Assembly (NCBI GenBank): GCA_937873655.1
Contig: CALMYQ010000051.1
Span: 1 to 64,000, forward strand
DNA: 64,000 nt
Direction of reading: 5' to 3'
DNA from: an uncultured Lewinella sp.
GTDB taxonomy: Bacteria > Bacteroidota > Bacteroidia > Chitinophagales > Saprospiraceae
How positions within the stretch are numbered: position 1 is the stretch's first letter; the number at the start of each line of letters is the position of its first letter. The position numbers were made by a program, and so were the translations under genes. This document shows positions 28,174-37,251 of this stretch, piece by piece. The notes beneath the pieces are model-generated. The model was not told the origin of the DNA and did no database searches. It was given only the letters and a program-made list of their open reading frames with translations.

Positions 28174-30765
28174 ATGAAAGCAACCTCGAAAATCTCCATC
28201 CTGACTTTAAGCCTGTTTTCACTGCTTTATTGTTCCCGGATTGAACGGAAAACGATGCCCGTACCGACCGACGGCACCATGGTGAAAATGGGAGAGGAAG
28301 AAGAAGGCGAAGAAATCGGCAAACGGGATGCCTGGCTGGAATTGATCCACAGCGCCGGCCCGGGGGTGAACTGGCGTCAGATCGAATATGATAACCGGCT
28401 GGCCAAGGTAAGGGCCCGCCTGGATGGAAGCCGCGGGGATTGTACCGGAGGCTCAGAGGTTTTTGCGGAAGGCGCGTTCAGCGGTCAATGGCTGGAGCGC
28501 GGATCCATCAACAACGCAGGCAGCGTATTCGATACGGAATACGACCCGGAAGCGGATATGATCTGGCTGGTGTCAGCCGGAGGGACGATCTGGAACAGCG
28601 ACGCTTTCGGGTCCACCTGGCAGGTGGTCAATCAGGATTACCAGTTCAGCCCGGGGGTCCTGAAATTCGTCCCGCATGACGGCGCCAGGCGCTTGCTGGC
28701 CCTCGCCGACCGGATACCCCACTACTCGGATGATGACGGACAAACCTGGACGGCAGCTACCGGTATCCAGCATACCGACGGTTGGGGAAACGTCTATTCT
28801 CCGGTCGTCCTCAACGGCGATGATCACGACTGGTATCTGTTTGCCAAACCTTCCTATTGGGAACATGTCAAGCTCTACAAATCAGCCGATCTGGGTGAGA
28901 GCTTCCAACCCATCAAAACCATGTATTCGCATGAATTTGAACGGTTTGCCCTTTGTCAGCCGCACCATTCCCAAAAACTTTATCTCGCGGAAAAAGACGA
29001 TGACAACAAGGCGAAGTTCTACCGGATGGACCTTGCAGCCGATACCCTGATCCCGCTGCCGACTGCTTCGGACCTATACTTCAACGAAGCCCGGACCAAT
29101 CTCATAGGCTGGCAGGACCCGGACAACGGCGACCTGAGGCTGTTGTGCTATGTCCGGGACGGCGACGTCAATACCGTTTACCGCAGTGATGACGAAGGGC
29201 TGCATTGGAATGAACTGGGCGATCTGCCGGAGGGCCCCTGGGAGGTCGGCATGTTTATTTCGCCGTCCAACCCCGATTTGATGCTGATGGGAGCCGTCGA
29301 CTGCTTCAGAAGCCTGGACGGCGGCCTCAATTGGCAGCGGGTGAACAACTGGTGGGAATATTACGACAACATCAACGGAAAACTGCATGCGGATATGATG
29401 CATTTTTCAGAGTTTCGAACGCCCAACGGAACCGCCTTCCAATTGATCAGCAATCACGGGGGATTGAACATTTCCTACGATGGCATGAATTCGGTGAACA
29501 ACCTGGGCCAGGAAGGGCTCAATGTAAGCCAGTATTATACGGTCCGGACCGACCCCACCAATCCGGATTTTGTCTATGCAGGCTCGCAGGACCAGGGATT
29601 CCAGCGATCTGCCGGATTTGAAACCGGGCAGCCCGGGAGCGAATGGTTCGAGCAGGTTATTTCCGGCGATTATGCGCACATCGTTTTCTCCAACGGCGGC
29701 GCTTCGCTGTGGACCGTATACCCCGGCGGCTGGGTTTCCCATTACGCCGACCCGCAAAACCAGTACCTGACCGGATCGTATGACCTGGAGTCGGAAAACG
29801 AATCAGTTTGGCTGCCGCCGCTGATGCCCAGCCCTTTTCCTGGAGAAAATGCGGTTTACATGGCCGGCGGCAATATCGAAGGAGGCCCCGGTTCGTTCCT
29901 CATCCGCCTGGAAGCTCAGGGGGACCAGGTGATTCCCTCCCAGATCGATTATGATTTCAAAGCAGAATCCGGCGGAGAAATTTCAGCCCTGGCGACCGCT
30001 CCCGGCGATTCATCCCGCTGGTACGTCGCGACCACCAACGGGCGGTTTTTCTACTCCAAGGATGCAGGCGAATCCTGGGAGCAAACCCTGAATTTCATCC
30101 CTGAAGGCCATTATTTATACGGCCAGGCGATCTATGTCTCCAAAAAGAACCCGAACGTGATTTATTTTGGGGGCAGCGGATACTCCAATTCTCCGGTTTA
30201 TCGCTCACTGAACGGCGGAAAGAATTTCCTGCCGGTCTCCTTCGGCTTGCCGTCCACTACGGTATTTGAACTGGCGGCCAATGAGGATGAAAGCCTGATC
30301 TTTGCGGCTACGGAAGCCGGTCCCTATGTTTACGTATTGGCCAAAAACCATTGGTACGACCTCAGCGGTTCCTGCGCGCCGACCCAGACTTATTGGTCCG
30401 TCGAATACCTGGAGGCTTCCCGGACGGTCCGTTTCGGCACTTATGGCCGCGGCATCTGGGATTTCCAGTTTGACCCGGATGTGGCAACCAACGACAAGCC
30501 TGAGCTGGCCCCGGTCGGCCTCAACGTATTTCCCAATCCGACTTCCGGCGCCTTCCGGCTTGAGGTCAACAGGGTAGGGGAGCGGCCCTTGCCGGCCGTG
30601 CTTTATGACGCCGGCGGAAAATTGGTGAAAAAATGGTCCTTCCAGGCCGTGCCCGGCGCCCCATTCACCAAAGATTTGGACATCGCAGAGCTGCCTTCCG
30701 GGATCTATTATATCACGGTTGAAAACGACGGCCGCAAGGAATCCGCCAAGTTGATCAAACAGTAA
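28174..30765 (+). CDS. BNR-repeat protein with T9SS C-terminal sorting domain
   Basis: An 863-residue exported protein. The N-terminal signal is either a lipobox-like LLYC (Cys20) or an ordinary signal peptide; the T9SS tail makes ordinary Sec export more likely. Asp-box-like repeats (YSDDDGQTW, RSDDEGLHW, RSLDGGLNW, YSKDAGESW, SLNGGKNF) show a beta-propeller. The last 85 residues form a type A sorting domain: LNVFPNPTSGAFRLEV, a central LYDAGGKLVKKWSF, and GIYYITVENDGRKESAKLIK. T9SS cargo is exported through the outer membrane and often anchored. Substrate or partner is unknown. It is followed 13 bp later by a heptamer array. Confidence 0.88.
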   Translation: MKATSKISILTLSLFSLLYCSRIERKTMPVPTDGTMVKMGEEEEGEEIGKRDAWLELIHSAGPGVNWRQIEYDNRLAKVRARLDGSRGDCTGGSEVFAEGAFSGQWLERGSINNAGSVFDTEYDPEADMIWLVSAGGTIWNSDAFGSTWQVVNQDYQFSPGVLKFVPHDGARRLLALADRIPHYSDDDGQTWTAATGIQHTDGWGNVYSPVVLNGDDHDWYLFAKPSYWEHVKLYKSADLGESFQPIKTMYSHEFERFALCQPHHSQKLYLAEKDDDNKAKFYRMDLAADTLIPLPTASDLYFNEARTNLIGWQDPDNGDLRLLCYVRDGDVNTVYRSDDEGLHWNELGDLPEGPWEVGMFISPSNPDLMLMGAVDCFRSLDGGLNWQRVNNWWEYYDNINGKLHADMMHFSEFRTPNGTAFQLISNHGGLNISYDGMNSVNNLGQEGLNVSQYYTVRTDPTNPDFVYAGSQDQGFQRSAGFETGQPGSEWFEQVISGDYAHIVFSNGGASLWTVYPGGWVSHYADPQNQYLTGSYDLESENESVWLPPLMPSPFPGENAVYMAGGNIEGGPGSFLIRLEAQGDQVIPSQIDYDFKAESGGEISALATAPGDSSRWYVATTNGRFFYSKDAGESWEQTLNFIPEGHYLYGQAIYVSKKNPNVIYFGGSGYSNSPVYRSLNGGKNFLPVSFGLPSTTVFELAANEDESLIFAATEAGPYVYVLAKNHWYDLSGSCAPTQTYWSVEYLEASRTVRFGTYGRGIWDFQFDPDVATNDKPELAPVGLNVFPNPTSGAFRLEVNRVGERPLPAVLYDAGGKLVKKWSFQAVPGAPFTKDLDIAELPSGIYYITVENDGRKESAKLIKQ

Positions 30766-30777
30766 CCGCATATGCTG

Positions 30778-30819
30778 GTTGTCAGTTGTCAGTTGTCAGT
30801 CGTCAGTTGTCAGTTGTAA
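30778..30819. repeat. Heptanucleotide tandem array, 6 copies (GTTGTCA)
   Basis: Six 7-bp units (GTTGTCA, one GTCGTCA, last GTTGTAA) starting 13 bp after the T9SS BNR gene stop codon. Confidence 0.93.
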
Positions 30820-30963
30820 CGGAGCTTTCGCGTAAGGAAATCCTTCCTTCATGACAAAACAGTTAATGTGATTGCTCCAAACCGGCAACATCCGTATCGG
30901 TCGATTCGGGACCGGCCCCATTAAATATGGATAGAATGGATTTCAACCGACGTCGCAGCATCT

Positions 30964-31005
30964 AGTCACCAGTCACCAGTCACCAGTCACCAGTCACCAG
31001 TCTCC
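30964..31005. repeat. Heptanucleotide tandem array, 6 copies (AGTCACC)
   Basis: Six 7-bp units of AGTCACC (last AGTCTCC), ending beside a 16-bp string (31003-31018) that is the reverse complement of 16538-16553. It lies 20 bp before the 3' end of the laccase-domain gene. Confidence 0.93.
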
Positions 31006-31024
31006 ACCACGCCTCAGCCTGGCC

Positions 31025-31780
31025 TCACCCCCTCATCCCGATGACGCCCAACATCCGGCCGGTCAGTCCTTTATCCCGGCGGTGGGAAAAATATTCGGTC
31101 CGGTCGAAAGTACAATAGGGTGAGATTTCGATATTAGCCGGTAAAATGCCGGATTCCCGGAGCTGGTCGCGTAAGGCGGCTTTATTGTCCACATGGTATT
31201 TGCCCGTTTTTTCATTCCACTTGCGCTGGTGGTCTGTAAAATGGGCGGCTACCTCGTCGCCGACTTCAAAGCAACAGACGTCGATGCAGGTTCCGATATA
31301 AACCAGGCAATCTTCAGGCCGGCTCCGGAAGACCTCCTTCATTTTTCCGAGGGTTTTTCCGGCAATCCCGGCGACAGTTCCCCGCCACCCGGCATGAGCC
31401 GCCCCGATTGCGCCGCGGACGGGATCAAGGATGAGAACCGGGGCGCAATCGGCCACTGTGATGGTCAGCAAAATCCCGGCGCGGTCGGTGATCAGGGCGT
31501 CGTATCCTTCAGATTGGCCGGGCGCTTCCACGACCTTTATCCGATCGCCATGCACCTGATGTGCGCCCGCTGCCTGATCCTCATTGAATCCTAGAGCTCC
31601 AAAAAAGGAAGCCCGGTTCTGTTTCACCGTTTCCGGGTTATCGGAAGTATAAAGACCGAGATTGAGCGTATCGTAAGGAGGGAGGCTGAAACCGCGCTTG
31701 CGGGTGCTTTCGGCAGCAAGTACCCCGGCGTACGGGGTAAATATCGCCGGGGTACGAAAGTATGCAGATTGTGCTGGCAT
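31025..31780 (-). CDS. Laccase-domain protein (PgeF/YfiH family)
   Basis: About 251 residues starting at MPAQSAYFRTPAIF; the frame remains open 306 bp upstream but that part is low-complexity Ser/Pro/Arg translation across the neighbouring gene's antisense frame and is rejected. Family signature residues of the copper/zinc-binding site are present: AHQVHGD (His), VADCAPV (Cys) and AAHAGWRG (His). Characterised members act as purine nucleoside phosphorylase/adenosine deaminase (FNDC1-like) or correct a peptidoglycan L-Ser misincorporation (YfiH/PgeF); which activity applies here is unknown. It is probably transcribed with the upstream lipoprotein gene, 82 bp away. Confidence 0.9.
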   Translation of the reverse strand: MPAQSAYFRTPAIFTPYAGVLAAESTRKRGFSLPPYDTLNLGLYTSDNPETVKQNRASFFGALGFNEDQAAGAHQVHGDRIKVVEAPGQSEGYDALITDRAGILLTITVADCAPVLILDPVRGAIGAAHAGWRGTVAGIAGKTLGKMKEVFRSRPEDCLVYIGTCIDVCCFEVGDEVAAHFTDHQRKWNEKTGKYHVDNKAALRDQLRESGILPANIEISPYCTFDRTEYFSHRRDKGLTGRMLGVIGMRG

Positions 31781-31862
31781 CTGGGCTTGAATTGCGGATT
31801 TAAACAGTCGGGTAAAGGTAGATAAAGCACCTGGAAGCCCAAAGGCCGGTGAATTGGCGGGG

Positions 31863-32537
31863 TTATTCCCTGTACGGAAAACGCCGGGCGAGTGATCCGG
31901 TGATCTGCCGGACGACTTCGCTGTGCGACCGGTTCCAGTCCGTCGGGCATTCCCGCTCGGTTGCCCAGATCGAAACGCCCGTCTGTCCGTCAAGGATGGA
32001 ACAGGAAACGAAAACATCGCTGGTCTTGATGCCGGGGAACAAGCCGAAGAAGCCGTCGGAAACAACGGAGGCAAACGTGAATGCAAGGCTCAAACCGAAG
32101 GACTCCAGATCAGTGAGGTATTGGGCTTTGGTCACGGAGGTGTACACCACGGCGTCTACCCCGAGGATCTTGGCCAGTTCGGTCGGCGCCATGCCCCAGG
32201 ATTCCCGGATCCCGATACCTGCTTTTTCGAGGGCCGCATTGGTTTCGGATACGTGCTGGATCTTGATCCGGATGGGGTTTTCGTACTTGTGGGTACGACG
32301 GCTGACCTGGTTGTGGAGTTCCATCTGGAAAGCCCGGCTTTCATTTTCTTCGATCTCGTCCAGCATTTCATCCGTGACGCCCCTGGGGATCCGTCCGGTG
32401 GTGATGGTCTGGACGGGCAGGAAGGCGATGACTTTGTGCTGGTCGGCAAAATCGTAGTAGCCGGAGGTTTTGTAATACTCCCGGCCGCAACCGGCCAGGA
32501 ACAGGAGACCGAACGTCAAAATAATCAGGTTTTTCAT
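31863..32537 (-). CDS. Hypothetical lipoprotein
   Basis: About 224 residues from the ATG at 32537: MKNLIILTFGLLFLAGC is a textbook lipoprotein signal with lipobox LAGC. The mature chain has mixed alpha/beta character (KVIAFLPVQTITTGRIPRGV, AKILGVDAVVYTSVTKAQYL, VFVSCSILDGQTGVSIW). The pattern, an AKILGVDA/VxT strand followed by DGQTG, resembles periplasmic lipoproteins of the GNA1162/CsgG-like assembly type, but the match is too weak to name it. An upstream extension of 26 codons in the same frame lies before the promoter-like TGTATTTG (32594-32601, one mismatch) and is rejected. Same orientation as the laccase-domain gene. Confidence 0.7.
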   Translation of the reverse strand: MKNLIILTFGLLFLAGCGREYYKTSGYYDFADQHKVIAFLPVQTITTGRIPRGVTDEMLDEIEENESRAFQMELHNQVSRRTHKYENPIRIKIQHVSETNAALEKAGIGIRESWGMAPTELAKILGVDAVVYTSVTKAQYLTDLESFGLSLAFTFASVVSDGFFGLFPGIKTSDVFVSCSILDGQTGVSIWATERECPTDWNRSHSEVVRQITGSLARRFPYRE

Positions 32538-32699
32538 GGTGATTTCAGTTAAATGAACAAGATTTGGTTGTTTAGGGTGCAGAACTGTTCCGGCAAATAC
32601 AGGCCCGGAAAACAAATTCTACACCTATATTTATGCCCGCAATCCTGCTGCCCGGAATCGCAACCGGGTTTTTAAAGGTTTATTAACAATTCAAGCGCT

Positions 32700-33446
32700 T
32701 TGGATCCGAACGCACAGGAATGGCAATGGCTCATCAATTCGCCGGAGGTGCTGTTGAAGCACTACCAGCCGGTGATTGTAGCTGCCGTCAACCGGTTTGT
32801 TGCCCGCGGATTCTTCGGGCCGGAGGAAAGGGACGAGCTGGTGCAGGAGGTCAACCTGCAACTGCTGGAAAAGAAACTGGGCAGGATGAAGGAGCAGTAT
32901 TCCGGGGCGGTCCGCTTGAAGACCTATTTTGCAAAGGTTGTCCAGAATGCTGTACTGGAGATGATCCGGTCCAGGAGGCGGCAACCCGATTTTCTGGACG
33001 AAGAAGCGCTGACCCACCGGCAGGCTGAACAGCTCCATGCCGATGAAAAACTGATCATCCGCGACGAATTGCTGCGATTGGAAGCTGCCCTTAAAAACTG
33101 GCCCAACCGCTACCGGACGCTATTGACCTTCAAGGTCTGGACACGGAGCCTGCTGCAACGTTCGGATGTACAGTTCTATATTGGACCTGCGACCGAAGCC
33201 GCGATCGAAAAGCTGCTCCGAAACTGTTCAAGTCCCTATGATAATCTGAATGAAGGAACCGTTTTCAATGAATTGGTAGAGTTGTTCAATGCATTGGAAA
33301 ATAAGGATACGGATGGGGACTCGCTCCGGCGCTGGAACAACCAGCAGGCTGACCGGCTGATCGAAATCCTCAACGGGGATCCGCCGGTTTCGCGGCATAC
33401 CCGCGAATCGCTCCGCATACTATTAAGGATGCATTTCGACCAATGA
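32700..33446 (+). CDS. Sigma-70-like regulator
   Basis: A 248-residue protein that starts with TTG at 32700 (MDPNAQEWQWL); no ATG lies before the conserved part and a TAA stop is 25 bp upstream, so TTG (or an upstream ATT) must be the start. Residues about 25-105 resemble sigma region 2 (GPEERDELVQEVNLQLLEKKL, TYFAKVVQNAVLEMIRSRRR). The second half (WNRYRTLLTFKVW, then a helical tail) is divergent and has no obvious region 4 helix-turn-helix. It overlaps pnuC by 4 bp (ATGA), so the two are translationally coupled. It may be a degenerate sigma factor or an RNA-polymerase-binding regulator. Confidence 0.6.
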   Translation: MDPNAQEWQWLINSPEVLLKHYQPVIVAAVNRFVARGFFGPEERDELVQEVNLQLLEKKLGRMKEQYSGAVRLKTYFAKVVQNAVLEMIRSRRRQPDFLDEEALTHRQAEQLHADEKLIIRDELLRLEAALKNWPNRYRTLLTFKVWTRSLLQRSDVQFYIGPATEAAIEKLLRNCSSPYDNLNEGTVFNELVELFNALENKDTDGDSLRRWNNQQADRLIEILNGDPPVSRHTRESLRILLRMHFDQ

Positions 33447-34051
33447 TCGATCAGGTAATATCCGAGGCAAGTCAGTTTCGTCCGGTCGAATGGATCGCCA
33501 CCGTAACGGCTATCCTTTATCTGGTTTATGCCGTTCGCGAAAAACCCGTATGCTGGATCTGGGGAATGATCAGCTGTTCATTCTGGGCTTACGCTTCCTT
33601 TGCCTATTACAACCTCTACCTGGACGCGATCCTTCAATTGTTCTATGTGGCCATGGCGGTTGTGGGGTTGTACCAGTGGCGCCGCGACCGGGGCAAGGAA
33701 GCCCGGGCAGTCAGGCCGACCACATCCATGTCCTGGAGCGAACACGGCCTTGCGCTGGCGACCGGATTGCCCCTTACCATTGTCTTCGGTTATTTTTTTG
33801 ATGAATACACCCCCGCTGCCGCTACCTATGCCGATGCCCTGACGACGGTTTTCTCTGTCCTGGCAACCGTCATGCTGGTGCGGAAACAACTCGAAAACTG
33901 GATCTACTGGGTGATCACGGATGCCCTTTACATTTACCTTTACGCCTGGCGGGGCGCATGGCTTTTTACCTTGCTGATGGTGGTCTATACCGTTCTGGCG
34001 GCGGTCGGGTACTTTTCGTGGCGAAAGCAAATGAAATCCGAATCTATTTAG
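33443..34051 (+). CDS. pnuC: Nicotinamide mononucleotide/nicotinamide riboside transporter PnuC
   Basis: A 202-residue inner-membrane protein with about seven transmembrane helices. The family-typical start VEWIATVTAILYLVYAVR, the WIWGMISCSFWAYASF segment and YNLYLDAILQLFYVAMAV with GLYQWRR mark PnuC, a uniporter for nicotinamide riboside feeding NAD synthesis. Its start overlaps the sigma-like gene stop by 4 bp, so it is translated as part of that unit. A hairpin (TATTTAGA/TCTAAATA) spans the stop codon. Confidence 0.92.
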   Translation: MIDQVISEASQFRPVEWIATVTAILYLVYAVREKPVCWIWGMISCSFWAYASFAYYNLYLDAILQLFYVAMAVVGLYQWRRDRGKEARAVRPTTSMSWSEHGLALATGLPLTIVFGYFFDEYTPAAATYADALTTVFSVLATVMLVRKQLENWIYWVITDALYIYLYAWRGAWLFTLLMVVYTVLAAVGYFSWRKQMKSESI

Positions 34052-34065
34052 ATTCAGTCTAAATA
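34045..34065 (+). terminator. Hairpin overlapping the pnuC stop codon
   Basis: An 8-bp A/T-rich inverted repeat (TATTTAGA / TCTAAATA, 5-base loop) includes the TAG stop. There is no T-tract, so termination function is uncertain. Confidence 0.35.
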
Positions 34066-34119
34066 ATGAATTCCAAATAACTTTACGATACACTCTTTTT
34101 TTTTCAATTGGAAGGTTTC

Positions 34120-34127
34120 TATATTTG
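34120..34127 (+). promoter_or_regulatory. -7 element (TATATTTG) of the nqr operon
   Basis: Exact TAnnTTTG with a T-rich (TTTT) stretch about 19 bp upstream, giving a leader of about 113 nt before the nqrA ATG at 34246. Confidence 0.6.
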
Positions 34128-34245
34128 CAGCGCTTTTTCGGACCATTCTGAAAACAGCTTAAAACCTTTGAAATACAAACGTTACGCATGCGCATGCCGC
34201 CGGGTCTGCGATGTGTGATCGGAAAGCAAAACAGTCATTGCTGTA

Positions 34246-35880
34246 ATGAAAAACAAAGCGAACAGCTTGTGGCTTTTAGCCATGATTTTTCTGCCCACCG
34301 GCGCTGTAATGGGTCAATCCGGGAGTAGCGGAAGCAATATCCTGATTTATTCCCTGATTGCGGTTGCTGTCCTTATCTTCTTTTATCTGCTGGTTCAGGT
34401 TGCTGATAATTTGCTGGCCATCGAGGCCCGCCAGTCCGGCTCCCAACGCAAGGGCGTCAATTATGGGATTTTCCCGCGGATTTCAGAGATCTTCGCGCCC
34501 AAATTACCCAGCTTCGTTGAGGACTCACCGGTAACGGTGCTGAAGCGCGGCCACAACATCCTCCTGCAGGGAGAAGCAGCTGCCAGAATCGATGAATCCG
34601 TCGAAGCTCAGACCTTTGCCGTTCAGCCTTTTAATTTCAAAGGCATTGCCCCCATCCCCAAAATGCTGGTGGAAGTAGGCGCAGAGGTGAAAGCCGGCGA
34701 TCCCTTGTTCTTTGACAAGGCCAATCCGGAAATCCACTATGTAGCGCCTGTGAGCGGAGAAGTTATCGCCATCAACCGCGGCGCGAAAAGGGCGATTTCG
34801 GAGGTGGTCATCCTGGCCGACAAAACCCAGAAATACCGCTCGCTGAATGCTCCGGATCCGGCATCGGCCTCCAGGGAGGACCTGGTGAAATTCCTGATGG
34901 ACAGCGGCGCGTGGCCTCTGATTAAACAGCGGCCGTTCAATCTGCTCGCCGACCCGGCGGAAACGCCCCGGGATATTTTCGTCTCCACATTTGATTCAGC
35001 CCCGTTGGCGCCTGATCAGAATTTTGTCGTTCAGGGGCGTGAAGCCGCCTTCCGCAAAGGGATCGACGTGTTGTCGAAACTCACTTCCGGCAAGGTTTAT
35101 CTCGGCCTCAATGCCAAAAGCGCTTCTGTGCCTTCCAAGGCATTTACGGAATCCAATGCTGAGGTCAGGTGGTTCTACGGCAAACACCCGGCAGGCAATG
35201 TCGGCATCCAAATTCACCATATCCGCCCCATCGGCCCCAAAGACAAGGTCTGGACCCTTGGGGTACAGGAAGTCATCACCCTGGGCGCCCTGTTCACCGA
35301 AAACCGCTTTAACGCTGAAAGAATCGTAGCCCTCACCGGCGCGGAGCTGAAGGATCCGGTCTATGTCCGGACCAGCATCGGCGCCAACCTGGGAGAGCTG
35401 CTCAAGGACAACCTGAAAGCCGAGAATACCCGGATGATCACCGGCGACGTGCTTTCAGGCCGCAAATCCGGCCCCGAAGGTTTCCTTGATTTTTATGACG
35501 ACCAGGTAACGGTTGTGGAAGAAGGCGATTACTACGAATTGTTCGGCTGGCTGCTGCCGATCGAACCCAGGCCGAGTATCTCCAACTCCTTCCCCAATTT
35601 CCTGTTTCCCAACCTTAAGTTCAAAGCCAATACCAATTCTCATGGAGAAAGGCGGGCTTTTGTCGTCACCGGCCAATACGAAGAAGTATTGCCGATGGAC
35701 GTATATCCCCAGGCCCTGATGAAATCGATCCTCAACGGCGAGTTCGAACGGATGGAAGGGCTGGGCATTTATGAGCTGGTCGAGGAAGATGTCGCGCTTT
35801 GCGAATTCGTCTGCACCTCCAAACAGCCCCTTCAGCAGATTCTTCGCCAGGGGCTTGAAATGATGCGGGAGCAGGGATAA
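34246..35880 (+). CDS. nqrA: Na+-translocating NADH:quinone reductase subunit A with extra N-terminal membrane anchor
   Basis: A 544-residue NqrA; standard NqrA is about 447 residues and soluble. Here roughly 85-95 residues are added in front: a signal-peptide-like start (MKNKANSLWLLAMIFLPTG...AVMGQSG) and a transmembrane segment (about residues 30-55, SNILIYSLIAVAVLIFFYLL). The conserved NqrA body begins near FAPKLPSFVEDSPVTVLKRG and continues through the lipoyl-like motif KPEIHYVAPVSGEV to the C-terminus. The frame is continuous, so the extension is not a frameshift. NqrA accepts electrons from NqrF toward ubiquinone/menaquinone; a tethered NqrA would be fixed to the membrane arm directly. 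First gene of nqrABCDEF. Confidence 0.93.
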   Translation: MKNKANSLWLLAMIFLPTGAVMGQSGSSGSNILIYSLIAVAVLIFFYLLVQVADNLLAIEARQSGSQRKGVNYGIFPRISEIFAPKLPSFVEDSPVTVLKRGHNILLQGEAAARIDESVEAQTFAVQPFNFKGIAPIPKMLVEVGAEVKAGDPLFFDKANPEIHYVAPVSGEVIAINRGAKRAISEVVILADKTQKYRSLNAPDPASASREDLVKFLMDSGAWPLIKQRPFNLLADPAETPRDIFVSTFDSAPLAPDQNFVVQGREAAFRKGIDVLSKLTSGKVYLGLNAKSASVPSKAFTESNAEVRWFYGKHPAGNVGIQIHHIRPIGPKDKVWTLGVQEVITLGALFTENRFNAERIVALTGAELKDPVYVRTSIGANLGELLKDNLKAENTRMITGDVLSGRKSGPEGFLDFYDDQVTVVEEGDYYELFGWLLPIEPRPSISNSFPNFLFPNLKFKANTNSHGERRAFVVTGQYEEVLPMDVYPQALMKSILNGEFERMEGLGIYELVEEDVALCEFVCTSKQPLQQILRQGLEMMREQG

Positions 35881-35917
35881 GCTTTTTTGAACAACAACAG
35901 AACGTCGCAAATAGACC

Positions 35918-37225
35918 ATGAAAAAATCGTTGTTAAACTTTTTTAAACGCATTGAGCCGGATAAAAAGAAGTCTCCTTTCCTGCATACGGCCTATGATGC
36001 GTTTTTTACCTTCGCCTTCACACCCAACACCACCACAAAAGGCGGCGTCCATATCCGGGATGGCATGGACCTCAAGCGCCTGATGGTACAGGTCGTGCTC
36101 GCTCTCCAGTTGTGTTACCTCTACGGCACCTACAACATCGGCCAGCAGCACTTCGAAGCATTGGGTATGTACGGCGGCTTCTTTGAGGGATTCCACCTCA
36201 AATTGTTCCACGGCCTGATCAAGATCCTGCCGATCTTCATCGTCACCAACGTTGTCGGCCTGGGGATCGAGTTCTGGTATTCCGCCAAAAGAGGGCACGC
36301 CGTTGAGGAAGGATTCCTCGTATCGGGCGCCCTTATCCCGCTGATCATGCCGCCGGATATCCCGCTGTGGATGCTGGGGCTTTCGGTGGCTTTCGCCGTT
36401 ATTCTGGGCAAAGAAGCCTTCGGTGGTACGGGCATGAACATCTGGAACGTAGCCCTGCTGTCCAGGGTGTTCATTTTCTTCGCCTATCCGACCTTTATCT
36501 CCGGCGACGAAGTCTGGGTTTCCGACATCCACAAGATCAAGGACATCGGCTACCAGTCGGTCCAGTACGGCTGGGCGCACCACTTCTTTGACTGGATCTT
36601 CAGCGGTTTCGGGTGGAGTACATTCGGCAACGGGGCCCAATCCGTGATCGACGGATATACCGGCGCTACTCCCCTGGCTCTGGCCGCCAAAGGAGGATGG
36701 GACAACGTGCTCAACGTCTATTCCACACACCAGATGTGGTGGGGCGATATCCCCGGCTCCATCGGCGAAACCTCCAAGCCGCTGATCATCCTCGGCGCGC
36801 TGTACCTGGTTTTCACCAAGATCGCCGACTGGCGCATCATGGTCTCCATGGTACTTGGTTGCACTTTCATGGGACTGATCATGAACGGCATGGCGCCCGA
36901 TCAGATCACCGCCGATACGGAGAATATCTTCAAATTCATGGCAGTGCCCTGGTACTACCATTTCTATATGGGGAGTTTCCTGTTTGCAATGGCTTTCATG
37001 GCAACCGATCCGGTAACCGCGGCTTCCACCCGGCCCGGGAAATGGGTATACGGATTCCTCATCGGCGCCGTCGGCCTGATCATTCGTGTGTGGAACCCCG
37101 CTTATCCGGAAGGATGGATGCTGGCGATCCTTTTCATGAACACCTTCAGCGCATTGATAGATAATGTGGTGCTGAACGCCAACATGAAACGCCGTCAGAA
37201 ACGGACCGCAGCCGTCTCGTCCTGA
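35918..37225 (+). CDS. nqrB: Na+-translocating NADH:quinone reductase subunit B
   Basis: A 435-residue membrane subunit with about ten transmembrane helices. It contains the covalent FMN site DGYTGATPLALAA near residue 248 (the Thr is esterified to FMN) and the KGGVHIRDGMDLKRLM start region. It binds riboflavin, FMN and Na+ and is the main ion-channel subunit. 37 bp after nqrA and 26 bp before nqrC, consistent with one operon. Confidence 0.97.
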   Translation: MKKSLLNFFKRIEPDKKKSPFLHTAYDAFFTFAFTPNTTTKGGVHIRDGMDLKRLMVQVVLALQLCYLYGTYNIGQQHFEALGMYGGFFEGFHLKLFHGLIKILPIFIVTNVVGLGIEFWYSAKRGHAVEEGFLVSGALIPLIMPPDIPLWMLGLSVAFAVILGKEAFGGTGMNIWNVALLSRVFIFFAYPTFISGDEVWVSDIHKIKDIGYQSVQYGWAHHFFDWIFSGFGWSTFGNGAQSVIDGYTGATPLALAAKGGWDNVLNVYSTHQMWWGDIPGSIGETSKPLIILGALYLVFTKIADWRIMVSMVLGCTFMGLIMNGMAPDQITADTENIFKFMAVPWYYHFYMGSFLFAMAFMATDPVTAASTRPGKWVYGFLIGAVGLIIRVWNPAYPEGWMLAILFMNTFSALIDNVVLNANMKRRQKRTAAVSS

Positions 37226-37251
37226 TTATTCAATGATAAAAAACAAATGCT

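Noticed and set aside
31781..32086. N-terminal extension of the laccase-domain protein
   Set aside because: Serine/proline/arginine-rich low-complexity translation in a region overlapping the neighbouring lipoprotein gene; the conserved family start is MPAQSAYF at 31780.
34246..34536. Frameshift or fusion error producing the NqrA extension
   Set aside because: The frame is continuous, contains a plausible signal and helix, and is preceded by a promoter; an assembly error is not needed to explain it.
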